Made by a program: the position numbers and the translations under genes. From the NCBI RefSeq assembly GCF_036084755.1, contig NZ_CP107968.1:248001-312000 (forward strand): 64,000 nt of DNA, written 5' to 3'. This DNA is from Streptomyces sp. NBC_00370 (GTDB lineage: Bacteria > Actinomycetota > Actinomycetes > Streptomycetales > Streptomycetaceae). The notes below the pieces were generated by a model that worked only from the letters and a program-made list of their open reading frames with translations, did no database searches and was not told where the DNA came from. Below are positions 53,920 to 63,372 of the stretch, one piece after another (the stretch's first letter is position 1; each line of letters starts with the position of its first letter).

Positions 53920-54162
53920 GGTCGAGCCTTTCGGGAGTGCGCTGCAACGGCGCTCCCGGACGACCTGTCTATCGCCCGACCGCGACCCCGGAGGGGAGCA
54001 CCCATGTCGATACTGCGTTCACGGGTACCACCTCCTCGATCTCTCGCACGGCCTCCGCAAAAGGTAGCAGTGGTCGGCCCATCAGCATGGGCCATTTTCT
54101 GTTCCGGCGATCTCAGAACGGGAAAGATGGCTGTCCCGCCATGGAACGGGAGGCGCGACAGC

Positions 54163-54828
54163 GTGGACGTTTACGAAGCAGTGGAAAGTCGCCGGGCGAT
54201 ACGGGCGTTCAGCGACGAGCCGGTACGCAAGGAGATACTCGAACGCGTGCTGACCGCGGCGGCGCGGGCTCCGTCGAGCGGGAACCTCCAGCCGTGGCAT
54301 GTGTACGTGGTGACCGGCGAGCCCCTGGCCGAACTGAAACGGCGCGCGACGGCCAGAGCGCGGGCAGGTGACCCGGGAGACGAGCGGGAGTATCCGATGT
54401 ACCCGGCCGAGCTGACGTCGCCGTATCTGGACCGCTTCTCCGCAGCGGCGGCCCAGCGGTACCAGACGCTGGGGATCGCGCGGGACGACCCCGACAGGCC
54501 CGAGAAGATCGCTGTCCTGAACTCCGAGGCGTTCGGGGCTCCGGCCGTGCTGTTCAGCTACGTCGACCGGACGATGGGACCCGGGCAGTGGGCGGACGCG
54601 GGGATGCACCTGCAGACGGTCATGCTCCTGCTCAGGGCGGAAGGGGTGCACAGCTGCCCGCAGGTGATGTGGACGATGTACCGCGAGACGGTCAGCCGGC
54701 TGGTCGGCGCCGATGACGGGCTCGTACTCGTCTGCGGTGTCGCGGTCGGATACGAGAACGACGGCGCGCCCCGGCTGCGAACCGGGCGGGCGGACCTGAC
54801 CGAGACGGTGAGTTTCGTCGGAGCGTGA
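54163..54828 (+). CDS. Nitroreductase-family FMN oxidoreductase
   Basis: The GTG at 54163 (221 aa) is chosen because GGGAGG lies nine bases upstream and family proteins start DVYEAVESRRAIRAF here; an ATG at 54127 is possible. FMN-contact motifs are SRRAIRAFSDEPV and RAPSSGNLQPWHVYVV. ADAGMHLQTVMLLLRAEGVH and LVCGVAVGYENDGAP follow in the usual order. It reduces nitroaromatics, quinones or enones with NAD(P)H. No link to neighbours is evident. Confidence 0.9.
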   Translation: MDVYEAVESRRAIRAFSDEPVRKEILERVLTAAARAPSSGNLQPWHVYVVTGEPLAELKRRATARARAGDPGDEREYPMYPAELTSPYLDRFSAAAAQRYQTLGIARDDPDRPEKIAVLNSEAFGAPAVLFSYVDRTMGPGQWADAGMHLQTVMLLLRAEGVHSCPQVMWTMYRETVSRLVGADDGLVLVCGVAVGYENDGAPRLRTGRADLTETVSFVGA

Positions 54829-55008
54829 CGATCAGGCGGCGGACCGCCGGCGACGGACGGCGCAAAACGGCGCGTGGCTCCTGGCGGGGCTGCGCACTGT
54901 CGTCGCGCCGTTCTGTTCGCTCCGGGGCGGGTCGACGCGTCCCTGCGACTGGTCGCCGCATGCGCTCGGTACGCGGTGCGGAGCGCAGGTCCGTACGCCA
55001 GTACGCGG

Positions 55009-56325
55009 CTACGTATTCGGCTCGGCGCACGCCTCGGCCAGGAGCGTGGCGATCTCGGTGACGAGTCCGGCGAGGGGGTCGTGGGTGAGTTCCGTCATCC
55101 GGAGCCGGCCGTTGACGGTGACGACGCCGAGGAGGTGTTCGCCGCGCAGCTGAGTCAGCTGGGCGGGGCCCCAGAGCGCAGCGAGGATGCCCGTACCGGA
55201 TGCGTGGGGCTGTGCCACGCCGAGGTTGGTGATCTGGATGTCGGCGGCGGTAGCGGCGGCCATCATCGCCTCGACACCTTCGGGGCTGTCCGGCGCCTGC
55301 TCCGCGAGGACAGCTGACCCTTCGGCGATGGCCTGCGGGGTGCGCTGGGCGGACAGTGCCCGGTGATGGCTGCGGGCCAGCGACCACAGGTCGTCGCCGT
55401 CGCGGCCGTCGCTGGCCGTCTTGGCACCGGCGAAGCGTACGACGGTCTCGGCAGGGCGGCCGACCGCCCGCCGCAGGTCCATCGGGCTCAGGACGCGTAC
55501 GAACTCCCGTCCCCTGCGGTGGAACGCCAGCGAGGCGGCGGCGCACAGCGCCGCGTGCACCGACGACTGCTCGCCGCGGGCGCGGGCGACCAGCCGGGAG
55601 GTGAGTCCGCTGTCCAGGGCGAGGGACGTCAGATGCGGCGTACGGCCGGTGAACGGCAACAGCTCCCCGGTCGCGCCCATGCGCGCGTCAGCCTCCGGCG
55701 GCGCGGCGGCGCCGCCGTCCGGCGCGGCGCGGCCAGCCGCCGTCGCTGACTGCTGCGTACCGGGATCCGCCTGCGCGTCGGCCCGCGTCACACCCTGGCG
55801 GGCAAGCAACTCCTCCTGCGGCTGGGGGACATCGCCGGCCGCGAGCGTCGCGCCGTCCAGGACGGAGACCAGGTCGAGCAAGGCTTGCAGGCCGCCGACC
55901 CCGTCGGAGATCTGGTGGGCGAAGGTGAGCACGACGGTACTGCCGGCCTCGGCGGGCACCAGAACGGCCCGCACGAGCGGCCCCGGCTCCGGCGGGATGG
56001 GCCTGGTCTGCTCGTCGGCCACGACGGCCTGCCACGGCGTACCGGCCGGCCGCTCCTCGACCGGGACCGCACGGTCCGTCTTACGGAAGGCCGCCGCCGG
56101 GGTGGCCGAGTCCGTGACGGCGACGGCCAGCAGCGGATGCCGCTGCTGGAGTTGCTTCAGCGCCGCCCCCAAGGTCTGCGCCGTGACAGGCGTGGTGACT
56201 TCGGCGACCAGGGAGAACTGCGTCGGGTTGCGGTGCATGTAGTAGTCGACGACGTGTTCGTTGGCGCCCAGGGGGCGGAGGATCGTCTCTTTGCTGTCTT
56301 CCGTCGTGGTGGTCATCGGATACAT
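55009..56325 (-). CDS. Condensation-domain-like acyltransferase (PapA/wax-ester synthase type)
   Basis: The protein has about 438 aa. It begins YPMTTTTEDSKETILRPLGA; starts at 56325 and 56316 are both possible, neither with a good ribosome site. The catalytic HxxxDG motif appears as LTFAHQISDGVGGLQALLD. N- and C-lobes match stand-alone condensation/PapA acyltransferases (HPLLAVAVTDSAT, RVLSPMDLRRAVG). It probably forms an ester or amide between an acyl thioester and an alcohol or amine. There is no carrier protein or synthase nearby. Confidence 0.75.
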   Translation of the reverse strand: MYPMTTTTEDSKETILRPLGANEHVVDYYMHRNPTQFSLVAEVTTPVTAQTLGAALKQLQQRHPLLAVAVTDSATPAAAFRKTDRAVPVEERPAGTPWQAVVADEQTRPIPPEPGPLVRAVLVPAEAGSTVVLTFAHQISDGVGGLQALLDLVSVLDGATLAAGDVPQPQEELLARQGVTRADAQADPGTQQSATAAGRAAPDGGAAAPPEADARMGATGELLPFTGRTPHLTSLALDSGLTSRLVARARGEQSSVHAALCAAASLAFHRRGREFVRVLSPMDLRRAVGRPAETVVRFAGAKTASDGRDGDDLWSLARSHHRALSAQRTPQAIAEGSAVLAEQAPDSPEGVEAMMAAATAADIQITNLGVAQPHASGTGILAALWGPAQLTQLRGEHLLGVVTVNGRLRMTELTHDPLAGLVTEIATLLAEACAEPNT

Positions 56326-56402
56326 CTGCACGCGGGAGCGAACGCCAAACACCGTGTTCAGGGGGAGGGCGCGAGCTCCGGGCTTCGTCGTGCCGTCGCG
56401 GC

Positions 56403-57656
56403 TCAGCTGAAAAGGTGCACCCCGGGATAGCGCGCCGACGGCATGTCGAACAAGCCCCGGTCGGGCCTCCCGCGGAGATGGCGGTCGAAGAACGCCGCCA
56501 GATAGGCCCGTTGGGCCGCGATCGAGGCACGCGGAGAGATCGTCCCCACGTTGCTCTCGACGGTCTGTACGGAAAGCCCCAGCGGCTTCGCGAGCTGCGG
56601 GACAATGCTCTGGACGTCCGTGTAAGAGGCGTGCGCGGCCCCTTCCAGGCGGAAGCCACGGTGCCAGCCGGTGCTGCGCCGCCACAGCGAGGCCCAGGCG
56701 GGCTCGGTGTCGAGGTCGTCGGTGTCGCTGCCGGCCAGCAGGAACGGGCGGTCAAGGCCGTGCGCGGCAACGGGGGACAGATTTCCCGGATCAGCGTCGT
56801 CCGTGACGTAGGCGAGGACGCCGTCGAGGTTCACGCCGGCCCGGATCCGACTGTCCTCGTACATCGTCTCAAGGGCGGTGAAGCCCCCGGCGGAGTGTCC
56901 GAACATCCCGACCTGGTGCGGGTCGGCCGCGCCACCGACCGCGCGGCGCAGCAGCGCGGGCATCCGGTCCAGTACGAAGCGGGTGTCCGCGACGCGGACG
57001 GCCGTGACCTTCTCCAGCAGAGCGATGACCTTCACCGGATCCTGTCCCGTCGCGGCGAACTCCGCTGGTATGACAGTGGTGGCGACCCGGCCGCCGGGGA
57101 ACTCCACGGCGGTCGCCTCGTAGGTGTGGTCGACGGTGACCACCACGTACCCGCGCGAGGCGAGGTCGTCGCACAGCGTGCTGTTGAGGGAGCGGGGGTC
57201 GAGCACTCCCGGCGAGTACAGGACCACGGGGAACGGGCCGCCCTGCCGCGCCACCGGTGCCTCCTGCCGCGCGTGGGTGCGGGTGGCGGCCCAGTCGACG
57301 GCGTCGCCGGGCACGCCGGAGAGGTTGTTGGCGGCGGCGAAACCGGCCGCCTCGCCGGGCAGGAACTGCGGCGCGGCGGGCATCCCGGCCGTTCGGGCGG
57401 CGGGGTAGCGGACGCTCACCATCAGCTCCCGGTACGGGGGCGCCGTGACCCAGGGGTCGCTGCGGGTCTCGTCGACGAGACGGTACGCCGAAGCGCCGAC
57501 CGGCCACGGTCCGCTCGGCCGGGGCAGGTTGAACCGCGCGGCCCCCGAACCGGCTGAGGCAGTGGACGCGGAAGCGGAAGCGGACGCGGCGGAGACGGAG
57601 AGGGCTCCGGCACCCGCAGCGAGTGCGGACAGCAGGGTGGTACGGCGACTGAGCAT
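56403..57656 (-). CDS. Secreted alpha/beta hydrolase (PAF-acetylhydrolase/lipase-like)
   Basis: The start ATG 57656 gives 417 aa with an export signal (LSRRTTLLSALAAGAGALSV, then Ala/Ser-rich cleavage region). The catalytic nucleophile is in GMFGHSAGGFTALETMYED (GHSAG), after FPVVLYSPGVLDPRSLN and YVVVTVDHTYEATAVEFPGG. ADPHQVG lies just before the nucleophile, and the His is probably in GAAHASYTDVQ. This resembles PAF-acetylhydrolase-like esterases of actinomycetes. The likely role is extracellular ester hydrolysis. Confidence 0.87.
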   Translation of the reverse strand: MLSRRTTLLSALAAGAGALSVSAASASASASTASAGSGAARFNLPRPSGPWPVGASAYRLVDETRSDPWVTAPPYRELMVSVRYPAARTAGMPAAPQFLPGEAAGFAAANNLSGVPGDAVDWAATRTHARQEAPVARQGGPFPVVLYSPGVLDPRSLNSTLCDDLASRGYVVVTVDHTYEATAVEFPGGRVATTVIPAEFAATGQDPVKVIALLEKVTAVRVADTRFVLDRMPALLRRAVGGAADPHQVGMFGHSAGGFTALETMYEDSRIRAGVNLDGVLAYVTDDADPGNLSPVAAHGLDRPFLLAGSDTDDLDTEPAWASLWRRSTGWHRGFRLEGAAHASYTDVQSIVPQLAKPLGLSVQTVESNVGTISPRASIAAQRAYLAAFFDRHLRGRPDRGLFDMPSARYPGVHLFS

Positions 57657-57845
57657 GGACAGACATCCCCTTTTCGGCGGTCGGCGGTACGCGATACCGA
57701 AAAGGACGCCGTCCTCCCCCGCATCACCTGACGCACGGCGCTGCACCGCCCGGAAGCTCAGGATCGCGACCGGGGAAGACGCCGTGGTCCGGCGGGGCGA
57801 TGCGGCTCCCCCGCCGGACTCCGAGACACCGGCTTCGGATGCGGA

Positions 57846-60194
57846 TCAGTTCAGCGCGGGCGGGGCCGCGTCCTTGGACGTGCCCCAGGAGGACGGTGCC
57901 TCCCCCAGTTTGAAGGACAGGTCGGAGATCTTGCGCAGGCTTTCGGTGGTCAGATACGTGGTTTTCAGGTCGTTGCCGTCGGTGCCGGCCGACTGGATGT
58001 ACCGGTTGGTGTCCGAGGTTCCGGGTGCCCGGACGGTGAGTTTGCCCTTCGGGTAGTAGCGCCTGTCGAGGGTGAGGTCGACACGTGTGAAGACGGGAGT
58101 GGAGAGGCCCCATGTGTCGGTGCCGGGCTGGATCGGGAAGATGCCGATGGAGGAGAGCACGTTCCACGCGGACATGGTTCCGAGGTCGTCGTTGCCGGTC
58201 ATACCCGTCGGCGCGTCGGTGAACAGCGTCAGTGCCGCGTGCACCACGTCGGTGGTCTTCGAGGGCTGGCCGGTCGACAGATAGGTGTACGGGGCGATGA
58301 GATCGGGCTCGTTCTGCGGGTTGTACTTGTCCGCGTTGTAGTAGTCGTACGGGCCGTTGACCCACACCTCGCGCGCGGTCTTCCCGGGATCCTGCAGCAA
58401 CTGGTCGTACGCGAAGAAGGAATCGAGCCGGCTGTTCGCCGCGTCCGTGCCGCCGATCAGGCCGAAGAGGCCCGGCAGGTCCTGCGGGACCATCCACTGG
58501 TACTGCCAGGACGTGCCCTCGTGGAATCCTTCGCTCTCGGCCGGATCGGCAGGTCCGGTGAACGCTCCGGCGGCGTCCCGGGCGCGGAAGAAGCCCGTCG
58601 AACTGTCGAAGATCTTCCGGTAGTTCTGTGCCCGCTCGGTGTAGCGCTTCGCGTCGTCCCGGTGACCGAGGTCCTTGGCCATCTGCCCGAGCATCGCGTC
58701 CGAGAGGGCGTACTCCAGGGTCGCGGAAGCGCCGTGGTCGTAGTCCGAGTCACCCGGTTTGACGTGCTCGCGCCCTGCGATGTACGGGGCGAACCCGTCG
58801 GCGAGGTACTCCTTGTTGGCTTCCCGGCCCACGGCGGGTGAATCCGCGGGCGGCACACCGTCCGCGTTCTTCTTCAGGGCGCGGTACGCCTCCTCCTCAT
58901 GGCCCTTCAGCAGACCCTGCTGGTAGGCGTTGGTGAGGAAGGGGGTGACCGGGTCGCCGGTCATGATGTTCGTCTCGACCGTGCCGTAGCCCCACTTGGG
59001 GAGCCAGCCGCTGTCCTTGTCGATCTGGATCGTCGACAAGGCGATGTCCCGGGTCTCGCGTGGCGCGAGCAGGGACAGGAGCTGCGTCTGAGTGCGGTAG
59101 GTGTCCCACAGCGAGAGGTTCTGGTAGTACGTGAAGCCCCTGGCCCGATGGATGTTCTGGTCCCAGCCGGTGTAACGCCCGTCCACGTCGTTGCCTACGT
59201 TCGGCGCGAGGAACGACCGGTACAGCGATGAGTAGAATGTGCGGCGCTGCGTGTCGCTGCCGCCCTGCGCCTTGACGTCACCGAGCCGCTTCTCCCAGGT
59301 GGACTGCGCGGCCTTGTGCACGTTGTCGAAGGTACGTCCGCCTTCGGCCGCCAGGTTCAGGGCAGCCCCCTTGGCGTCGACGTATGACAAGGCCGTCGTC
59401 GCCTCTACGGTGCGGTCCTTGCTGGTGTCGAATCGGACGTAGGCGCCGTTGCCGCCGGTGGTGGCGGACGACGTCTTCGATCCGGCGGTGACGGTCGTGT
59501 CCTTCCACGTACCGGAGGACGTGAAGGGCCGGTCGAAGCGGGTGACGGTGTAGACCGTGTACGGGACGGTGTCCTGGCAGAAGCCGCTGCCGGTGATCGC
59601 GGTGCGCACGGTCCTGGAGTTCAGGATCTCCACCTTGGTGGAGACCGTCTTGTGCAGCGACTGCCCGGCGTTCAGCAGGACGTTGGCCTTGGTGGTGGCC
59701 GGGAAGGTGTAGCGCTGCACCCCTGTACGACTGGTCGCCGTCAACTCGGCCTTGATTCCGCTGTCGAGCCCGGCCGCGTAGTATCCCGGCCCGGCCTTCT
59801 CGTCGTCGTGGCTGAACGTCGCGGCATACTTCGCGTTGTCCGTCTCCGTGACATCGCCGGTCGTCGGCAGCACCGGAAGATCGCCGCCGAGGCCACAGCC
59901 GACTCCGGAGAGGTGGACCATGGAGAAGCCGCGGATCTGGTTCTGGGTGTAGTCGTAACCGGTGTTGTGCCCGGTGTCCGGCGAGAGTTGCACCATCCCG
60001 AACGGGACCGCCGCTCCCGGATAGGTGTTGCCGTCGTTCTGGGTGCCGATGAACGAGTTGACCAGATCGGTGAGGCGGCCGGCATGCGGCACATCCGCCT
60101 GGGCGACGGGCGACAGAAACGCCCCGCCGAACAGCGCCGCGACGGCCAATGCCCCTGCGGTGCGCAGGCGCGAGCGTCGACTCCATCTCATCAT
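57846..60194 (-). CDS. Secreted GH92 alpha-mannosidase (compact form)
   Basis: GGAGG precedes the ATG by six bases; the protein has 782 aa. A signal peptide (LRTAGALAVAALFGGAFLSP, cleavage near AQADV) precedes the N-terminal GH92 motif FIGTQNDGNTYPGAAVPFGM. The catalytic domain has GFHEGTSWQYQWMVPQD with the acid Glu and GNDDLGTMSAWNVLSSIGIF with the base Asp. There are no binding modules, unlike the other GH92 protein in this window. The operator TTGACAACGTTGTCAT lies 37 bases upstream of the start codon, so LacI-type repression is likely. Confidence 0.93.
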   Translation of the reverse strand: MMRWSRRSRLRTAGALAVAALFGGAFLSPVAQADVPHAGRLTDLVNSFIGTQNDGNTYPGAAVPFGMVQLSPDTGHNTGYDYTQNQIRGFSMVHLSGVGCGLGGDLPVLPTTGDVTETDNAKYAATFSHDDEKAGPGYYAAGLDSGIKAELTATSRTGVQRYTFPATTKANVLLNAGQSLHKTVSTKVEILNSRTVRTAITGSGFCQDTVPYTVYTVTRFDRPFTSSGTWKDTTVTAGSKTSSATTGGNGAYVRFDTSKDRTVEATTALSYVDAKGAALNLAAEGGRTFDNVHKAAQSTWEKRLGDVKAQGGSDTQRRTFYSSLYRSFLAPNVGNDVDGRYTGWDQNIHRARGFTYYQNLSLWDTYRTQTQLLSLLAPRETRDIALSTIQIDKDSGWLPKWGYGTVETNIMTGDPVTPFLTNAYQQGLLKGHEEEAYRALKKNADGVPPADSPAVGREANKEYLADGFAPYIAGREHVKPGDSDYDHGASATLEYALSDAMLGQMAKDLGHRDDAKRYTERAQNYRKIFDSSTGFFRARDAAGAFTGPADPAESEGFHEGTSWQYQWMVPQDLPGLFGLIGGTDAANSRLDSFFAYDQLLQDPGKTAREVWVNGPYDYYNADKYNPQNEPDLIAPYTYLSTGQPSKTTDVVHAALTLFTDAPTGMTGNDDLGTMSAWNVLSSIGIFPIQPGTDTWGLSTPVFTRVDLTLDRRYYPKGKLTVRAPGTSDTNRYIQSAGTDGNDLKTTYLTTESLRKISDLSFKLGEAPSSWGTSKDAAPPALN

Positions 60195-60230
60195 GGGGGA
60201 CCTCCAGTAGGCAGAAAACCGACAACACCA

Positions 60231-60246
60231 TTGACAACGTTGTCAT
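60231..60246. promoter_or_regulatory. Palindromic LacI-type operator before GH92
   Basis: TGACAACGTTGTCA at 60232-60245 is a perfect 14-bp palindrome. It starts about 37 bases before the GH92 ATG, a typical repressor position. Confidence 0.85.
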
Positions 60247-60271
60247 CATGTCGAAGGCAGTTCGGTAAATC

Positions 60272-60470
60272 TCAGGTCGTGGCGGCGGCAGAGACCCCGC
60301 CATCGGCCGGGATGTCCAGCCTCAGGGCGTGCTGGGACGTCACCTCGCGGCTCTCCCCCACCAGCCCGTCCGGGCCGTCCCCGACCACGTCCACGGCGTA
60401 CGTGCCGTCCCCCCAGGAACGTGAGCGGCACCTCTTCGGTACGGGCGCCGCCCGCCATGACACTGCCCAT
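60272..60470 (-). pseudogene. Frameshifted GH97 C-terminal remnant
   Basis: An ATG at 60470 follows a good ribosome site (GAAGGAGCCTT). The start reads GSVMAGGARTEEVPLTFLG, which matches VGGILAGASDTMKAPLTFLG of the GH97 gene at 44138-46860. After a run of six G residues (60409-60414, minus strand) the similarity moves to another frame: DGTYAVDVVGDGPDGLVGES ... IPADGG, matching GTWLLETIGDSDGQL ... PAAADGG. One extra base in the G-run accounts for the shift (199 = 3n+1). It is thus a short GH97 C-terminal piece with its own translation start, probably made by a deletion. Confidence 0.6.
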
Positions 60471-60495
60471 AAGGCTCCTTCGGGTTCCAGAAGGG

Positions 60496-60517
60496 AACAG
60501 CAACTTCGAACATTTCC
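60496..60517 (-). promoter_or_regulatory. Upstream element of the GH97 remnant
   Basis: AACAGCAACTTCGAACATTTCC carries, in the same order, the blocks found upstream of the intact-promoter GH97 gene at 46948-46974. It lies about 26 bases from the remnant ATG. A common regulator or shared ancestry would both explain it. Confidence 0.4.
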
Positions 60518-60927
60518 AAACGATTTCACACGCACTCGCGTCAGTTCGCAAGGGCCATGACAACCCCAGTCTCGATCCGCCGATACGTCCGAGATACCTC
60601 GGAGCAGTCGCTGCGGTTCAACCCGCGACCGCAGCGCGAACGGCCGGTGGTTCGCCGAGCGGGCCGGCTGGAGTGACCGGTCGTCACACCCTCTCCCACC
60701 ACGGGGCTCACGACACGGCGTCACGTCGGCGGGAGATCTCGTCGACCGGAGCAACCCCCTTATAGGTCCGACCAGTTGCACGGGCCATTGACGTGGCCAC
60801 GACGGCTGGCTAGCTTCGAAGTGCATTCGCCAGGTACCAATGAAGTGTGCGTCCGGCGTCTGGAGAGTTTCGAGAGCTTCTCGCGAATCCCGCCAGAACG
60901 GGTCATGACCGCATACGTCAAGGGCTC
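60518..60927. other. Non-coding upstream region of GH76
   Basis: About 400 bases between the GH97 remnant promoter and the GH76 operator. No convincing reading frame was found. Short AT-richer patches near 60820-60900 may contain promoter elements. Confidence 0.4.
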
Positions 60928-60939
60928 GACAACGTTGTC
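60928..60939. promoter_or_regulatory. LacI-type operator upstream of GH76
   Basis: GACAACGTTGTC is a perfect 12-bp palindrome, about 250 bases upstream of the GH76 ATG. It is identical to the core of the GH92 operators. The long leader between it and the start codon (60940-61188) has no gene. Confidence 0.8.
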
Positions 60940-61188
60940 ATGTACGGCACAGTTCTGCATGCCCGGCCGGATCAGACGTGCGTCAATGCCACTGGCCACG
61001 GGTGCCAGGGTCGAGGGTGACGGCACCACTGAGCCGTGACCACCGACGTCAGCGACCGACCAGCGTCATTGCCCAGAGGGCCCGTTGTCCTGCCCGCGCC
61101 GCCACGACGCCGGCACCGGCCCTCCGCCGAGCACGTTCCCCCCACAAGTCCCGAGTCGCCGCGGCCTGACCGCGGATGGAGAGTGACG

Positions 61189-62256
61189 ATGAACTTCCCC
61201 CGCAAAGTACTGGGTGCGTCCGTTGCCTTGTGCGGCCTGGTGTTCAGTACAGCTCCCTTGTCGCAGGCAGCCGACGCGCAGGCAGAGAGCAGGAGCACGG
61301 CCGCTGCGGCGGGCCTGATGACCATGTACGACAACGACACCGGGCTGTTCGACGGCGGCGGCTGGTGGACGTCCGCCAACGCCCTCACCGCCCTCATCAA
61401 CAACATGCAGGTCACCGGAGACACGACGTACGAGAGCGCCATCGCGCAGACCTACGACAAGAACGTGGACGCGCAAGGAGGCGACTTCACCAACGAGTTT
61501 CTCGACGATACCGGTTGGTGGGGGCTGGCTTGGGTCGCCGCGTACGACCAGACCGGCGACAGCCGCTATCTCGACACGGCACGCGCCGACGCCGATCACA
61601 TGGCCGGCTACTGGACGGACAAGTGCGGCGGTGGAGTCCAGTGGAAGGAGGACGAGGCCTACAAGAACGCCGTGACCAACGAGCTGTACCTCAAACTCAC
61701 CGCCGCGCTGCACAACCGCATCCCCGGTGACACCACATACCTGAACAGCGCCCAGGACGAGTGGAACTGGTTCAAGGGCAGCGGAATGATCAACGGCTCC
61801 AACCTGATCAACGACGGGCTCGGGGACGACTGCAAGAACAACGGCCAGCCCACCTACACCTACAACCAAGGTGTCGTGCTCGGAGGACTGAGCGAGCTGA
61901 ACAAGGCGACCGGCGACAACGGTCTCCTGGACAGCGCGCGAACGCTGGCGGACGCGTCCACCACAGCGGCCGGCCTCAACCCCGACGGCATCCTGCGAGA
62001 AAACAACGAGGGTGGATGCGAGGGCGACGGTGCTTCGTTCAAGGGCGCATACGTACGCGGGCTGGGGGCGTTGAACGGAGGGCTCGACGATCACCCGTAC
62101 ACCGCCTACTTGGACCGTCAGGCAGACGCGGCCTACACCAAGGACCGCGCTGACGGTGACATCTACGGGTCGCACTGGAACGGGCCGCTGACGGAGTCCA
62201 ACCACAGTTGCCAGCACAGTGCCCTCGACCTGCTCAATGCCGCCACACAGAAATAA
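61189..62256 (+). CDS. Secreted GH76 endo-alpha-1,6-mannanase
   Basis: The ATG at 61189 follows GGATGGAGAG, giving 355 aa. The signal peptide is NFPRKVLGASVALCGLVFST with cleavage near SQAADA. The (alpha/alpha)6-barrel domain carries the catalytic Asp106-Asp107 pair in TNEFLDDTGWWGLAW, with GGGVQWKEDEAYKNAVTNEL and TYNQGVVLGGLSELNKATGD as other family motifs. GH76 enzymes cut alpha-1,6-mannan backbones of fungal or mycobacterial walls, leaving side chains to GH92 mannosidases. Its operator shares the palindrome of the GH92 genes, so the three enzymes probably act together outside the cell. Confidence 0.93.
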   Translation: MNFPRKVLGASVALCGLVFSTAPLSQAADAQAESRSTAAAAGLMTMYDNDTGLFDGGGWWTSANALTALINNMQVTGDTTYESAIAQTYDKNVDAQGGDFTNEFLDDTGWWGLAWVAAYDQTGDSRYLDTARADADHMAGYWTDKCGGGVQWKEDEAYKNAVTNELYLKLTAALHNRIPGDTTYLNSAQDEWNWFKGSGMINGSNLINDGLGDDCKNNGQPTYTYNQGVVLGGLSELNKATGDNGLLDSARTLADASTTAAGLNPDGILRENNEGGCEGDGASFKGAYVRGLGALNGGLDDHPYTAYLDRQADAAYTKDRADGDIYGSHWNGPLTESNHSCQHSALDLLNAATQK

Positions 62257-62345
62257 CCGCCGAAGCGTCAACTCGGTGGTGTGAGCGTTGGCGCGGGATC
62301 GGGCCGCGCTCAGTGCGGCGAGGGCTCGGGCGCGCGCGTGGCCGG

Positions 62346-63266
62346 TCAGCCGGCGAGGTGCGCGCCGAAGAAGCCGGTGAGTTCCTCGACCGCCGGGCCG
62401 ACGTACTCCGGCCTGTCGTACAGGTCAACGTGGCTGGCTCCGTGGACCCAATACAGTTCTTTGGGTTCCCGCGCGCTGTCGAACGCCTCGGTGGTCATGT
62501 GCCGGGTGACCGCCTGGCCGCCGGCGATCATCAACAGGGGGCGCGGCGCGATCATGGCAATGAAACGGAACGGCTCGAAGGCGGCGATCCGGTCGACGCT
62601 CGACCAGGTGAACTCCTTAGCCGAACGAGGATGCCCGGCGCGGTCCGTACGGTAGTAGTCGAAGCCCTCGAAGCCGTGCTGCCCGCCCAGCGCCCGCGCC
62701 TCCTCGGCGGTCGCGGGGAAGATCGGAAAGCTGCCGACGCCGCCGCCGCTCGCTTCCTCCGTCCGGGCGCGCGCGGCGGCATCCAGCATCGACTGGATGA
62801 CCGCTGAGTCCTGGGTGCCGTCGGCGCCCTCGCGGAACTGGCGACCGATGTCGGCGGCACTGACGGTCGCGACGGCGCGGATACGGTGATCGGTGGCCGC
62901 CGCCGGCACGACATAGCCGCCGGAGGCGCAGATGCCGAGAGCGCCGATGCGTTCCGGGTCGACCTCGGACCGGGTACTCAGGAACGACACCGCCGCCTTG
63001 AGGTCCTCGACGCGATGCGCCGGATCCTCAAGACCGCGCGGTTGTCCGCCGCTCTCGCCCTGGTACGCGGCATCGAAGGCGAGCGTGACGAAGCCCCGCT
63101 CGGCGAGGCTTGCGGCGTACAGGCCGGCGGTCTGCTCCTTCACTCCGCCGGCTGGGTGGCCGACCACGATCGCGGGCCGGGGGGCCACGGCTTCTTCGTC
63201 GGGAAGGTGGAGGCGCCCGGCAAGGGGGACGCCGGCACTGTCAAAGGTGACATCCGTGCTGTTCAT
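62346..63266 (-). CDS. Alpha/beta hydrolase (dienelactone-hydrolase-like)
   Basis: This 306-aa protein begins NSTDVTFDSAGVPLAGRLHL. RPAIVVGHPAGGVKEQTAGL carries the HG-type oxyanion segment, and the nucleophile elbow reads LGICASGGYVVPAA (GxCASGG), so Ser in this motif is the likely nucleophile. The late IAPRPLLMIAGGQAVTRHMT and HGASHVDLYDRPEYV provide Asp and His. The family includes hydrolases with alkyl or aryl ester substrates. It is divergent from an XRE/MmyB regulator gene 106 bases away, which probably controls it. Confidence 0.87.
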   Translation of the reverse strand: MNSTDVTFDSAGVPLAGRLHLPDEEAVAPRPAIVVGHPAGGVKEQTAGLYAASLAERGFVTLAFDAAYQGESGGQPRGLEDPAHRVEDLKAAVSFLSTRSEVDPERIGALGICASGGYVVPAAATDHRIRAVATVSAADIGRQFREGADGTQDSAVIQSMLDAAARARTEEASGGGVGSFPIFPATAEEARALGGQHGFEGFDYYRTDRAGHPRSAKEFTWSSVDRIAAFEPFRFIAMIAPRPLLMIAGGQAVTRHMTTEAFDSAREPKELYWVHGASHVDLYDRPEYVGPAVEELTGFFGAHLAG

Positions 63267-63372
63267 GATCCCAGCGTCGAACGGGTGAAGCGGACGCACA
63301 AGCGGCGGATTCCTTCCCCCGGAACAATCGTGCCCTCCCACGCGAAGCGTCCTGCCGCGCACAATGGTGTGC

